A stretch of DNA of 40,828 bases from Acidobacteriota bacterium (GTDB lineage Bacteria; Acidobacteriota; Vicinamibacteria; Vicinamibacterales; UBA2999). The translations under genes were made by a program, and so were the position numbers. The first letter of the stretch is position 1; each line of letters starts with the position of its first letter. Below are positions 26,301 through 33,906 of this stretch, one piece after another. The notes under the pieces are model-generated. The model was not told the origin of the DNA, did not search any database, and was given only the letters and a program-made list of their open reading frames with translations. Location of the stretch: NCBI GenBank assembly GCA_003222635.1, contig QHWQ01000215.1, positions 1-40,828 of the forward strand. Reading direction: 5' to 3'.

Positions 26301-28022
26301 TCACGCGAGCGGGCCGGGCGTGTTCCTGTAGTGATTCACGATCGCGTCGGCGCTCATGTAGGCGAGCGCCTGAATGGTGAGCGTCGGATTGAACCCGCTC
26401 ATCGTCGGGAACGTGGAGCTGCCGACGATGAAAAGATTCGGAATGTCCCAGCTCTGACCGTAGCGATTCACCACCGACGTTTTCGGATCGGTGCCCATGC
26501 GCGTGCCGCCCTCATGGTGTGCGCCCGGCGCGCCCGATCCCGATGGCGCGCGCCACACATGCGTCGCGCCCATGGCGCGGCCCAGTTCTTCGAGCTTGCC
26601 GAACAGGAAATCGATGCGCGCCACTTCATTCGGGCGGCGCCAGTCGTAGGTGAGGCGCGGCGCCGGCAGCCCGAACTGATCGCGGACGTTTGGATCGAGG
26701 TCGATCGTCTGATCCGCGTATGGGAGGTTCTCCGTCTGCGCGACGAGCGCGGCGTGCCGCGCGAAGTACTTCGCGAGGAAGTCGCGATACGCGGCGCCCC
26801 ATCGCGGAACGCCCGGCGGCGGGTTCATCGCCAGCGCCGCGCCGATGGGGCCGGCTTCGAGATCCGCGGGCGTGATCGAGATCTGCGCGCCGCGGATGAA
26901 GCTCTTGCCGGCATGATCGAAATTGTCGGCGTTGAAATCGTCCAGGGTGTGCTTCTGCGCGCTCGGACCCATGTAGATGTTGACGAAGCGATCGTCGAAC
27001 GCGACGAACACTCTCGCCCCGATGTGAGCCATCACATGCTTGCCGAGGTGTCCACTCGAATTGGCCAGGCCGTTCGGGAATTTCGCGCTCTTCGAGAGCA
27101 GCAGCAGGCGCGTGTTGTCGTAGATGAACGGCGCGAGGATCACGAGGTCCGCTTCGATCGTGTTCTCCGAGCCGTCGATGCCCCAGTAGGAGACGCCGGT
27201 CACCCGGCCGCTGTTGTCGCTGTTGACGCGGTGGACCATCGTCCCGGTGAGCAGCGTGAAGTTGCCGGTCGCATCCGCCTCGGGGATCTTCGTGACGAGG
27301 ATGCTCGACTTCGCGCCGATGTGGCAGCCGAACGCCTGGCAGAAGCCGCAGTAGCTGCACGCCGGCCGACCTTGATAGTTCCTCGACAGGATGGCGCGCG
27401 GCGTCGAAAACGGGTGATACCCGAGCGTGCGTGCGCCTTCCTCGAATAGGACGCCCGATTGATCCGCGAGCAGCGGTGGCAGTGGATACTCGCGGCGGCG
27501 CGGTGCTTCGAAGACGTTGCCGCCGTCGATCTTGCGGCCCCCGAGGTTGCCCGCCTTGCCCGACACGCCGAGCTCGTATTCGGCGCGATCGTAAAAGGGC
27601 TCGAGGTCGGCGTACGTCAACGGCCAGTCGGCGAGTGACGAGTCGTTCGGAATGGCCGACGCGCCGTAGCGCTGCACCGTCTGCGATCGCGCGCGGAAGT
27701 CGTCCTCGTGCAACCGCCAGGAGACCGCGCCGTAGTGAACTGTGCCGCCCCCCGCCTGGTTGCCGTAATTCAGAATGCCCATCGGGTTCGCGCGCGCGCG
27801 GCGGTTCGGCCGCCAGGTGACCGGCTGGCGCTTGTTGTGCGGACGCAGTTCCTGCCGCTGGAAGTAGCGCAGTTCGTCGAGTCCAGCGAAGTCGGCGGTG
27901 TTGTGACGCGGTCCGCGCTCGAGGCCGATGACCTTCATCCCCGCCTTGGCGAGCTCCGCCGCGAGGATTCCGCCGGCCGCGCCGACGCCGACGATGACGA
28001 CATCCGTCTTCTGGGTGGCCAT
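26301..28022 (-). CDS. GMC-family FAD oxidoreductase, large subunit of a periplasmic dehydrogenase
   Basis: Flavoenzyme of 573 residues. 'VGVGAAGGILAAEL' (11-24) is the FAD-binding glycine motif. 'HHEGGTRMG' (His502/His503) and 'FNPTLT' (Asn545) are the GMC active-site His/Asn pair, and 'GGGTVHYGA' a further FAD contact. A cysteine group CxxCxxCxxxxC (Cys222, 225, 228, 233) resembles the iron-sulfur site of bacterial FAD glucose and fructose dehydrogenases. There is no signal peptide of its own; the adjacent subunit-3 protein carries a Tat signal, so hitchhiker export is likely. Substrate is probably a sugar or polyol but unproven. Confidence 0.92.
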   Translation of the reverse strand: MATQKTDVVIVGVGAAGGILAAELAKAGMKVIGLERGPRHNTADFAGLDELRYFQRQELRPHNKRQPVTWRPNRRARANPMGILNYGNQAGGGTVHYGAVSWRLHEDDFRARSQTVQRYGASAIPNDSSLADWPLTYADLEPFYDRAEYELGVSGKAGNLGGRKIDGGNVFEAPRRREYPLPPLLADQSGVLFEEGARTLGYHPFSTPRAILSRNYQGRPACSYCGFCQAFGCHIGAKSSILVTKIPEADATGNFTLLTGTMVHRVNSDNSGRVTGVSYWGIDGSENTIEADLVILAPFIYDNTRLLLLSKSAKFPNGLANSSGHLGKHVMAHIGARVFVAFDDRFVNIYMGPSAQKHTLDDFNADNFDHAGKSFIRGAQISITPADLEAGPIGAALAMNPPPGVPRWGAAYRDFLAKYFARHAALVAQTENLPYADQTIDLDPNVRDQFGLPAPRLTYDWRRPNEVARIDFLFGKLEELGRAMGATHVWRAPSGSGAPGAHHEGGTRMGTDPKTSVVNRYGQSWDIPNLFIVGSSTFPTMSGFNPTLTIQALAYMSADAIVNHYRNTPGPLA

Positions 28023-28025
28023 GAC

Positions 28026-28691
28026 TCAGGTGGTTGGCGCTTTGCCGGCCTGTGACTGGAGGCCCATCATCGGCGCGCGCGTGAAGGCCTGCTTGTTCTG
28101 CAGATCGGCGGGCGTGTAGACCGCCTGGCCGCCGGGAAATCCCACTAACCGCCAGCCGGCGAAGTCCTTGTTGCCGCCGTAGACCGGATCCGCGAACAGG
28201 CCTTCGATCGTGTGCGTTCGAATCGTGTTGAAGAACTCCTGCGCCGTGGGCCACGTGAAGCCGGCGGCCTTGCCTTGCTCGAGTGCCGTAATCACCTCGT
28301 CCTGCTTCACGCTGTCCAAGCGGGCGAACGGCTCGCTATAGGTCTTGCGGCAGGAGGCATCGAGCTGCGCGAGCCCGCGGCGGTAGAACTCCTGCAGCTC
28401 CGCGTACGCGCCCGAGAGGGCGAGGTCGATGTAGTTGAGGACGTTCGCATCGCGCGCGCCCGGTTTGCCTGGCGCGCCCGGCATCAACCGCTCCGTGAAG
28501 GCCGCGACGGTTGCGGCATCCTGCGCGTTGAAGAACGTGCCGAGCGGGGTGCCGGTCGCATGGGTCGCGTCCTGGTGCTGGTCGAGATTCTGCGCGGATG
28601 CGTCGGGCAGCAGCGTTGCGCCGGCGACGGAGCCTGCGCCAACGACGGCGCGCTTCAGAAACGCGCGCCGTGTTGCGTTGTGCCTGCTCAC
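28026..28691 (-). CDS. Gluconate 2-dehydrogenase subunit 3 family protein with Tat signal
   Basis: Small subunit of 221 residues for the GMC dehydrogenase encoded 3 bp downstream. The GTG start at 28691 overlaps the DUF6152 stop by 4 bp (GTGA), which decides it over upstream alternatives. 'ATRRAFLKRAVVGAGSVAG' (Arg8-Arg9) is a Tat signal. 'TVAAFTERLMPG', 'NYIDLALSGAYAEL', 'FFNTIRTHTIEGLFADPVY' and 'GWRLVGFPG' are typical of this family. In known complexes this protein chaperones and exports the flavoprotein. A c-type cytochrome, usually the third subunit, survives only as a fragment at 31059. Confidence 0.92.
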   Translation of the reverse strand: MSRHNATRRAFLKRAVVGAGSVAGATLLPDASAQNLDQHQDATHATGTPLGTFFNAQDAATVAAFTERLMPGAPGKPGARDANVLNYIDLALSGAYAELQEFYRRGLAQLDASCRKTYSEPFARLDSVKQDEVITALEQGKAAGFTWPTAQEFFNTIRTHTIEGLFADPVYGGNKDFAGWRLVGFPGGQAVYTPADLQNKQAFTRAPMMGLQSQAGKAPTT

Positions 28692-29095
28692 TTGTCCGCG
28701 CCGCCCGCGCCGGGCGCGGAGCCGCCGAACAGATACCGTGAGCCGTCGGAGAGGATGAAATTGCGCCCGACCGCCTTGTTCGTGCCGTCGCGCGCCTGAT
28801 AGCCCTCGATCGTGAACTCGGTCCCGGCCTTCAGCGTGTTCTTCGTCACGCCAAGTCGAATGAGCTGATTCGGGCTGCCGCCTTCGACCAGCCACGGCAC
28901 GACGGTTCCATCAGACTGCTTGACGTCCATGTGGAACCAGGAGTGCGGGTTGATCATCTCCCACTTGGTGAGCGTGCCCGTCAGCTTGAGCGGCTTGTTG
29001 ATGTCGAACTCCGACGAGAAGGCGTGATGCGCGACGAGCGGCGCGGCGACGAGCCACGCACCGAGGGCGACGATCGCGATGAACGTGGTTCTCAT
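28688..29095 (-). CDS. DUF6152 family exported protein
   Basis: Small periplasmic protein of 135 residues: signal peptide to 'LVAHHA', then a strand-rich domain with 'HHAFSSEFDINKPLKLTGT', 'INPHSWFHMDV' and 'WLVEGGSPNQLIRLG'. The double histidine at the mature N-terminus and 'NPHS' are typical and suggest metal binding. Function unknown. It is coupled by 4-bp overlaps on both sides within the GMC dehydrogenase operon. Confidence 0.88.
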   Translation of the reverse strand: MRTTFIAIVALGAWLVAAPLVAHHAFSSEFDINKPLKLTGTLTKWEMINPHSWFHMDVKQSDGTVVPWLVEGGSPNQLIRLGVTKNTLKAGTEFTIEGYQARDGTNKAVGRNFILSDGSRYLFGGSAPGAGGADK

Positions 29096-30078
29096 TTCGA
29101 TGCTCCTTTCGCGCGCTTCTCATCTTCGCGTGCGCCCCGCAGCAGGTTGGTGAGGCTGTAGTTGCCCTCGTGGCACGCGTGCTCGAAGATGGGCCCGATC
29201 GCTTTCTTCCACGGCACTTCCGCCGTCCATGGCCGCGTCCACACTTTCGGATCGTCCACCGTGAAGCGGTACGTCAGCGTGTCGTCGCTCGTGCGCGTGA
29301 AGCGCTCCGTCAGCTTCATGTCCGCGCTCGCGCCCTGGAAGGCGAACATGAACATGTCCGTGAAGTTGGTCGTCTCGATGACCAGCGTGTCGCCATCCCA
29401 GTGCCCGCGCGAGCTCCCTTCGATCTGGCGGATGCTGGCGGGCAGCGCGGGCCGACCATTCGTCGGGATGATGCGCGGGCTGTGCAGCATCTCGACGAGG
29501 ATCATCACGGTGTCAGGCGCCTGAACGATCTGGTAGTTGTTGTTGTACGCGCCCGCGAGCATCGGCGGGCCATCGCGGTCCATCAGGATGCAGCGCACCG
29601 ACAGCGGCTGGTTCTGCGCCGCGTCGGTGATCGCGCCCGCGCGCTTTCGTGCGTCGGCGCGCGCCGCGTTGAGCCGCTTGCCTTCCTCCGTCATCGGCGG
29701 CAGGTGGCCGTCGGCCGGATCCACGATCAACGACGTGCGCAGGTTGATGGCGAGCGGCGCCTGGCTCCGGTCGAGGCCGAACTGCGTGAAGTCATAGTGC
29801 ACGTCCGCGACGGTGCCGGGCGTCGTCTGCTCGGCCTCTTCCGACGCCGCACGCTTCATCTGCTCGACCACTTCTTCTTTGGTGAAGAACTGGCGATCGA
29901 TCCCTTTCGGACGCTCGAGCGGCGTGTAGGTGGTGTTGTTCCAGAAGCCCTGGAAGTCGGGATGGCCGTCGGGCAGACGCGGCACCTTGTAGTTGGTTTG
30001 CGCTGCCGCGTCGATGACGAGGACGAGCGCGATCGCGAATCCACCGAGGGCCGTTGCCGCAACAAATCGACGCAGCAT
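29092..30078 (-). CDS. Conserved exported protein, paralogue B of a GHWxGxTLVIxTT family
   Basis: Exported protein of 328 residues (signal peptide 'ALGGFAIALVLVIDAAAQ'). It shares with the next upstream gene the order 'DGHPDFQGFW', 'GHWDGDTLVIETTNFTD', 'LTERFTRTSDDTLTYRFTVDD' and 'RPWTAEVPWKK', so the two are tandem paralogues. The C-terminal 'FEHACHEGNYSLTNLLRG' could hold a metal or haem. I do not know a function. ATG 30078 is preferred to GTG 30084 because GGGAGA lies 6 bp before it. It overlaps the DUF6152 gene by 4 bp. Confidence 0.75.
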   Translation of the reverse strand: MLRRFVAATALGGFAIALVLVIDAAAQTNYKVPRLPDGHPDFQGFWNNTTYTPLERPKGIDRQFFTKEEVVEQMKRAASEEAEQTTPGTVADVHYDFTQFGLDRSQAPLAINLRTSLIVDPADGHLPPMTEEGKRLNAARADARKRAGAITDAAQNQPLSVRCILMDRDGPPMLAGAYNNNYQIVQAPDTVMILVEMLHSPRIIPTNGRPALPASIRQIEGSSRGHWDGDTLVIETTNFTDMFMFAFQGASADMKLTERFTRTSDDTLTYRFTVDDPKVWTRPWTAEVPWKKAIGPIFEHACHEGNYSLTNLLRGAREDEKRAKGASK

Positions 30079-30093
30079 GTGCACTCTCCCGCG

Positions 30094-31062
30094 TTAATTG
30101 CTTGATGGCTTCCGCAGGGCCCCGTAGATCAGGTCTTCGACGAAGGGGACGCAGTTGAACTCGAGCAACTGCGCGTTCTTCTCCAGGCGGCGGTAGATCG
30201 GCAGGCTGATCTTCCACGGCCGCATGAACGTCTGCGGGTCTTCGATGGTCGCTTCGTACGACAGATGATCCGCGTCCGTCGCGGTGAGCCGCTCGACGAC
30301 GTGAAGCTGGTCGCTGTGGAAGTTGCCGGCGCGATCGAACCAGCTCTGATCGTTGAAGCCGGTCGTATCGATGACGAGCGTCTCGCCTTCCCAGTGGCCG
30401 TTCGACCATCCCATCCAGCTGTCGGCCGGCGCCTCCGTCTGGTTCGTCATGTAGATCGTCCGCACGGCGCGCGCGTAGCTCGAGACGATCATGATATAGG
30501 CCGGCGTCTGGATGATCTGAAACGGGAACGGCATGTACATCCCGCGCGGCGTGCCGGGCAAGTAGCACTTGATCTCGGGATCGGAGTTCAGCCAGTTCTC
30601 CTGGTTTTCCTTTTTCTTCGCGAGCGCCTCCGGCTTGTATGGAAGTTCGCCGCCCTCGACAACCCCAACACCTGGAGGCACCGCGCCGGTTGCGCCCAAT
30701 GCAAGCACCGGCGCAGCGGGCACCGGCCCGTATGGCCCGGGCCGCACGGCCATGGCGGGCCGTGCCGCGTGCATTTCGATATCGTAATTGGCCTCGTTCA
30801 ACACCTGCCAGATGCCGTTGAGATCGGGTTTGCCGTCAGGCGTGCGCGGCGCGCGATACGCGGGCGCCTGCGCGAGCGCGAACATCGGAAAAGTCAAAAG
30901 CGCCACGAGCGTGCAAACTCCCCTCCTCAGCCGAGGAGGGGTGGCTGCGCCATCAATAGAATGCTGCGAAGCCACCGTTGACGGCGCAGACGGGGTGGTG
31001 CTGGTCAATGAAATAAGCGGTCGTTGAACCAACCACCCCGTCCGATTTCGAAATTTCTTCAT
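30094..31062 (-). CDS. Conserved exported protein, paralogue A, with a palindrome inserted in its signal peptide
   Basis: Protein of 322 residues paralogous to the downstream gene ('DGKPDLNGIW', 'GHWEGETLVIDTTGFND', 'VVERLTATDADHLSYEATIED', 'RPWKISLPI'), also with a C-terminal Glu-Phe-Asn-Cys segment. The start at 31062 is supported by ATGA overlap with the cytochrome fragment upstream. 'MKKFRN' is then separated from the hydrophobic core ('GVCTLVALLTFPMFALAQA') by about 40 residues encoded by a palindromic repeat element (30920-31042), so the signal peptide has an extremely long n-region. Export may still work, since the cleavage region is intact. Function unknown. Confidence 0.75.
   Translation of the reverse strand: MKKFRNRTGWLVQRPLISLTSTTPSAPSTVASQHSIDGAATPPRLRRGVCTLVALLTFPMFALAQAPAYRAPRTPDGKPDLNGIWQVLNEANYDIEMHAARPAMAVRPGPYGPVPAAPVLALGATGAVPPGVGVVEGGELPYKPEALAKKKENQENWLNSDPEIKCYLPGTPRGMYMPFPFQIIQTPAYIMIVSSYARAVRTIYMTNQTEAPADSWMGWSNGHWEGETLVIDTTGFNDQSWFDRAGNFHSDQLHVVERLTATDADHLSYEATIEDPQTFMRPWKISLPIYRRLEKNAQLLEFNCVPFVEDLIYGALRKPSSN
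30920..31042. repeat. Palindromic repeat element within a signal peptide coding region
   Basis: CCCCTCCTC (30920-30928) and GAGGAGGGG (30933-30941) form a perfect 9-bp hairpin, and GACGGGGTGGT (30989-30999) and ACCACCCCGTC (31032-31042) an 11-bp inverted repeat. Together they look like one intergenic element of about 120 bp. It is read through in frame near the start of paralogue A. Confidence 0.7.
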
Positions 31063-31213
31063 CGCTGGGCCTTGAAGAGAATCTGCTTCAGCGTCTGTAT
31101 CTCCCGCGGCAATTCCTCTTTACCGGAAGGAAATTGATTGAAGCGGAGGATGAACGAGACCACATCGACATTTTCCTGCCGCGAGAGGGAACCGGGCCGG
31201 AACCCCATCTCGA
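31059..31213 (-). pseudogene. C-terminal fragment of a c-type cytochrome
   Basis: One minus-strand frame, different from that of the anti-sigma fragment, reads 'RPGSLSRQENVDVVSFIL', 'NQFPSGKEELPREIQTL' and 'FKAQR' stop. This is the end of a class I cytochrome c of the kind found beside GMC/subunit-3 genes: the 'MP..RPG.LS' loop and last helix. The haem motif and most of the gene are absent upstream of about 31213. The stop overlaps the start of paralogue A by 4 bp, so the order of the original operon can be read. It was probably the electron-accepting subunit of the dehydrogenase. Confidence 0.7.
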
Positions 31214-31420
31214 GGAGGACGCCGCGATCAGCACGATGACGATCGACGCGAGCGCGACGGCCAGCGCAATCGGCATCCGCCGGCGGGCGCGCGACGGTTG
31301 CCCGGCATGCGCAGCGGCCGCGATGATCGTGTGACGCAGCCTCGCGCGCTGATCGGCGGTCGGTCCTGCTTCATGACGAAGCGGATCCGCGGCACCGAGA
31401 GCCTCGTTGAGCGTCTTCAT
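31210..31420 (-). pseudogene. Truncated anti-sigma-like membrane protein
   Basis: Begins 'MKTLNEALGAADPLRHEAGP', overlapping the sigma factor stop by 4 bp (ATGA), and has one membrane helix ('IALAVALASIVIVLIAAS'). At about 31205-31213 the coding sequence jumps to the cytochrome fragment; translated straight on, the frame would run to 31088 with an unrelated tail. A cytosolic N-terminal stretch plus one helix after an ECF sigma gene suggests an anti-sigma factor, but no zinc-binding motif is seen, so the call is positional. Confidence 0.55.
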
Positions 31421-31968
31421 TGGTTGTCTCCAGTCTGCGGCTCGAGGATGCGCGCGAGCTCGCGGCGGCCTCTCGATACGTGCCAGCGCACCGTGATGGC
31501 GCTGATGCCGAGCAGCTTCGCGATGTCCTTCACCTCGAGCTCCTCGAGCTCGTGCATGACGATCACCGCACGGCGGCGAGGCTGCAGCGCGTCGAGTGCG
31601 GACCATATCGCGGCGTGTGCAACCAGGGATGCTTCGCCGTCGGTGCTCGCAACGAGCGAGTGCTTCGCCTCGTCGTCGTGCCGTTTGCGCACCGCGGCTT
31701 TCCGCCATTGATCGCGTCGAATGTTGACGAGGACCCGAACGAGCCATGCTTCTTCGTCCGCCAAGCCTGTCGGAATCGATCGCGGAGCACGCGCGGCCTT
31801 CAGAAAGGCTTCTTGAACGAGATCCAGCGCGTCATCGGCCGTTGGAGCAAGGCGCCGGGCGAGACGGTACAACCGGTCGTGATGCGCGTCGAACAGCGCG
31901 GCCAGCCGATCCGCGTCCGAGGCGGGCAACGCGGCCGGAAGCGCACTCGCCATGGGCATCCCGTTCAT
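31417..31968 (-). CDS. ECF-family RNA polymerase sigma factor
   Basis: Sigma-70 family regulator of 183 residues. Region 2 reads 'LFDAHHDRLYRLARRLAPT...ALDLVQEAFLKAAR' and region 4 'LDALQPRRRAVIVMHELEE...IAKLLGISAITVRWHVSRGRREL'. Two further ATG codons lie within six residues of the chosen start, so the exact start is uncertain. It heads a string of genes joined by 4-bp overlaps that includes the anti-sigma-like gene and the dehydrogenase cluster, which it likely controls. The 45 bp upstream may carry its own promoter, but I cannot identify the elements. Confidence 0.92.
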   Translation of the reverse strand: MNGMPMASALPAALPASDADRLAALFDAHHDRLYRLARRLAPTADDALDLVQEAFLKAARAPRSIPTGLADEEAWLVRVLVNIRRDQWRKAAVRKRHDDEAKHSLVASTDGEASLVAHAAIWSALDALQPRRRAVIVMHELEELEVKDIAKLLGISAITVRWHVSRGRRELARILEPQTGDNQ

Positions 31969-32013
31969 ACCCTGTTAAACGCGCGAACGAACGGAAGTGT
32001 TGGCGGACGTTGA

Positions 32014-33036
32014 CTACGCCACGGGTTCCTCTATCGGCTCCGAGCGGCGCAGCTCCTCCAGCAGGCGCGCCGTCGTGACGAGGATGATCGGACCAATCAG
32101 CAGACCGACGAAGCCGAACGCCGCCGCCCCGCCGAGCAGCCCGAAGAAGATGACCAGCCCGCTGATCGACGTTCGTCCGCTGAGAATCAGCGGCCGCAGC
32201 ACGTTGTCCACCATGCTGATGCCGAGCGTGCCGACCAGCAGCATCGCCACGCCCTGGCCAATCGCTCCAGACAGCAGCAGCCAGATCGCCGCCGGCAGCC
32301 ACACCAGCGCCGCGCCGGCGAGCGGCACCAGCGAGCAGAATGCCATGGCGACGCCCCAGAACACCGGGGCGCCGATGCCGAGCAGCCAGAACGCCACGCC
32401 ACCGACGGCGCCTTGCGATGCCGCGACGATCAGGCTGGCGCCCACGCTGGCAATCACCAGATCGCGGGTGTCGGTCAGCAGCCGATCGCTCTCCTGCGCG
32501 GGAAACGGCAGCCGGTCTCTCAGCAGGCGACTCATCGCGGCGCCGTCGCGCAGCAGGAAGAAGAGCGCGAACAGCATCGCGAGGAGGGTGCCGAGCGCCG
32601 CAAAGACGCCGGCGACGAACGACCCCGCCTGCGGTGCGAGGTACGCCAGCAACCGCTGCGCGCCGCGCGTCATCAGGTCGGTCGGATCCTCCGGCAGCGC
32701 GACCGGGCTCCGCTGCCGCACCTCGTCCCAGAGCCGCTGCAGCTGGCGGGGCGCGCCTTGCGAGGCCTGCTTCAGCGAGTCGATCGCCTGTGGCGCTTCG
32801 CGCGCGACCGTGGAGACGAGAAAGAGGGTCGGCGTGACGATCAGCAGACCGACGGTCAGCGTCGTGATGAGCGCGGCGCCGTTCGCTCCCGTCCTGCGCG
32901 AGAGCGCGTCCTGCATGCGGCGAAACAGAATCGCGAACATCACGGCCCACGTCAGCGCCACGAAGAACGGGCTGAGGACGCGATAGGAGAGATAGATCCC
33001 GAGGAAGACGAGCGCGTAGAGGACAGGCCTCCTCAT
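32014..33036 (-). CDS. AI-2E family transporter (PerM-like membrane protein)
   Basis: Inner membrane protein of 340 residues with about seven helices. The arrangement is typical of the family: paired N-terminal helices, a long amphipathic periplasmic section (about 80-140), 'FFLLRDGAAMSRLLRDRLPF', 'GVAMAFCSLVPLAGAALVWLP', 'VDNVLRPLILSGRTSISGL' and 'FGFVGLLIGPIILV'. AGGAG sits 7 bp before the ATG. Family members have been linked to autoinducer-2 or ion export; the actual substrate is uncertain. It is followed on the same strand by the sigma factor gene after 45 bp, so probably a separate unit. Confidence 0.93.
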   Translation of the reverse strand: MRRPVLYALVFLGIYLSYRVLSPFFVALTWAVMFAILFRRMQDALSRRTGANGAALITTLTVGLLIVTPTLFLVSTVAREAPQAIDSLKQASQGAPRQLQRLWDEVRQRSPVALPEDPTDLMTRGAQRLLAYLAPQAGSFVAGVFAALGTLLAMLFALFFLLRDGAAMSRLLRDRLPFPAQESDRLLTDTRDLVIASVGASLIVAASQGAVGGVAFWLLGIGAPVFWGVAMAFCSLVPLAGAALVWLPAAIWLLLSGAIGQGVAMLLVGTLGISMVDNVLRPLILSGRTSISGLVIFFGLLGGAAAFGFVGLLIGPIILVTTARLLEELRRSEPIEEPVA

Positions 33037-33060
33037 AGCTGGCTCCTTTCGTGTGGTGGC

Positions 33061-33885
33061 TTACGCGCCCAGCTTCGTCGCGAGGTCGTTGAAGTCGCGA
33101 GCCGCGACATCCACCGAGGCGTTCGGCTGCAGGTCCGGCTTTCCGTCCGGTCCGTACTCCAGCGGTCTGGTGACGAACCCGGTCCGCAGGCCGACGCCTT
33201 TCGCCGCGCCGAGATCGCCCAGGTGCGCGGCGACCATCATCACTTCATCGACCTTGAGATTCAGGAAATCCGCTGCGGACTGATAGACCTCGCGATCCGG
33301 TTTGTAGTGGTGCACGAGCTCCGCGCCGAGAATGCAGTCCCACGGCAGGCCGCCAAACTTCGCCAGGTCGGTCATCAGTGCGATGTTCCCGTTCGACAGC
33401 GGCGCGATGATGAACTTCTTCTTCAGACGCGTGAGTCCGCTGACGGAATCCGGCCACGGCTGAAGCCGATGCCAGGCGTAGTTGAGCGCACCAACCTCTG
33501 TTTCCGACAGCTTGCCGGCGATTCCGAAATCGACGAGCAGCTTGTTCAGAATCAACCGGTGCAGGTCGTCCAGTTTGGTCCACGGCAACTCGCCCGTGCG
33601 CACGCGATTCATCGCCGGCTGATATCCGCCGCGCCAGGTGTCCGCGAACTTCACCGCATCGATCTTCAGACCCTTGCGCGTGGCCAGTTCCCGTACCTGC
33701 TGCGTCACGGATGTTCGCCAATCGACCACCGTCCCGAACGTGTCGAAGACGAGTGCCTTGACGCGGCTGAAATCGCCCTGCGTCCGCGGCGCCTGCGCCG
33801 CCGCGCGAAGCGTGGCGATGGAGCCGCCGATAACGCCGACGGCGTTGCCAACGATGAAGGTTCGGCGCGAGATGCAGTTGCTCAT
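33061..33885 (-). CDS. Type II haloacid dehalogenase-like hydrolase with Tat signal
   Basis: HAD-superfamily hydrolase of 274 residues. 'VFDTFGTVVDWR' holds the nucleophile Asp48. 'PLSNGN' (motif II), 'HHYKPDREVYQSAA' (Lys of motif III) and 'MVAAHLGDLGAAKGVGLRT' are those of L-2-haloacid dehalogenases. The N-terminus is a Tat signal: 'ISRRTFIVGNAVGVIGG' with Arg7-Arg8, cleavage near 'RAAAQA'. Export of this enzyme class is uncommon and suggests an extracytoplasmic substrate. The substrate cannot be inferred; other 2-haloacid-like esters or phosphates are possible. Confidence 0.9.
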   Translation of the reverse strand: MSNCISRRTFIVGNAVGVIGGSIATLRAAAQAPRTQGDFSRVKALVFDTFGTVVDWRTSVTQQVRELATRKGLKIDAVKFADTWRGGYQPAMNRVRTGELPWTKLDDLHRLILNKLLVDFGIAGKLSETEVGALNYAWHRLQPWPDSVSGLTRLKKKFIIAPLSNGNIALMTDLAKFGGLPWDCILGAELVHHYKPDREVYQSAADFLNLKVDEVMMVAAHLGDLGAAKGVGLRTGFVTRPLEYGPDGKPDLQPNASVDVAARDFNDLATKLGA

Positions 33886-33906
33886 ATCTTCGTGCCTTTC
33901 GTCACC

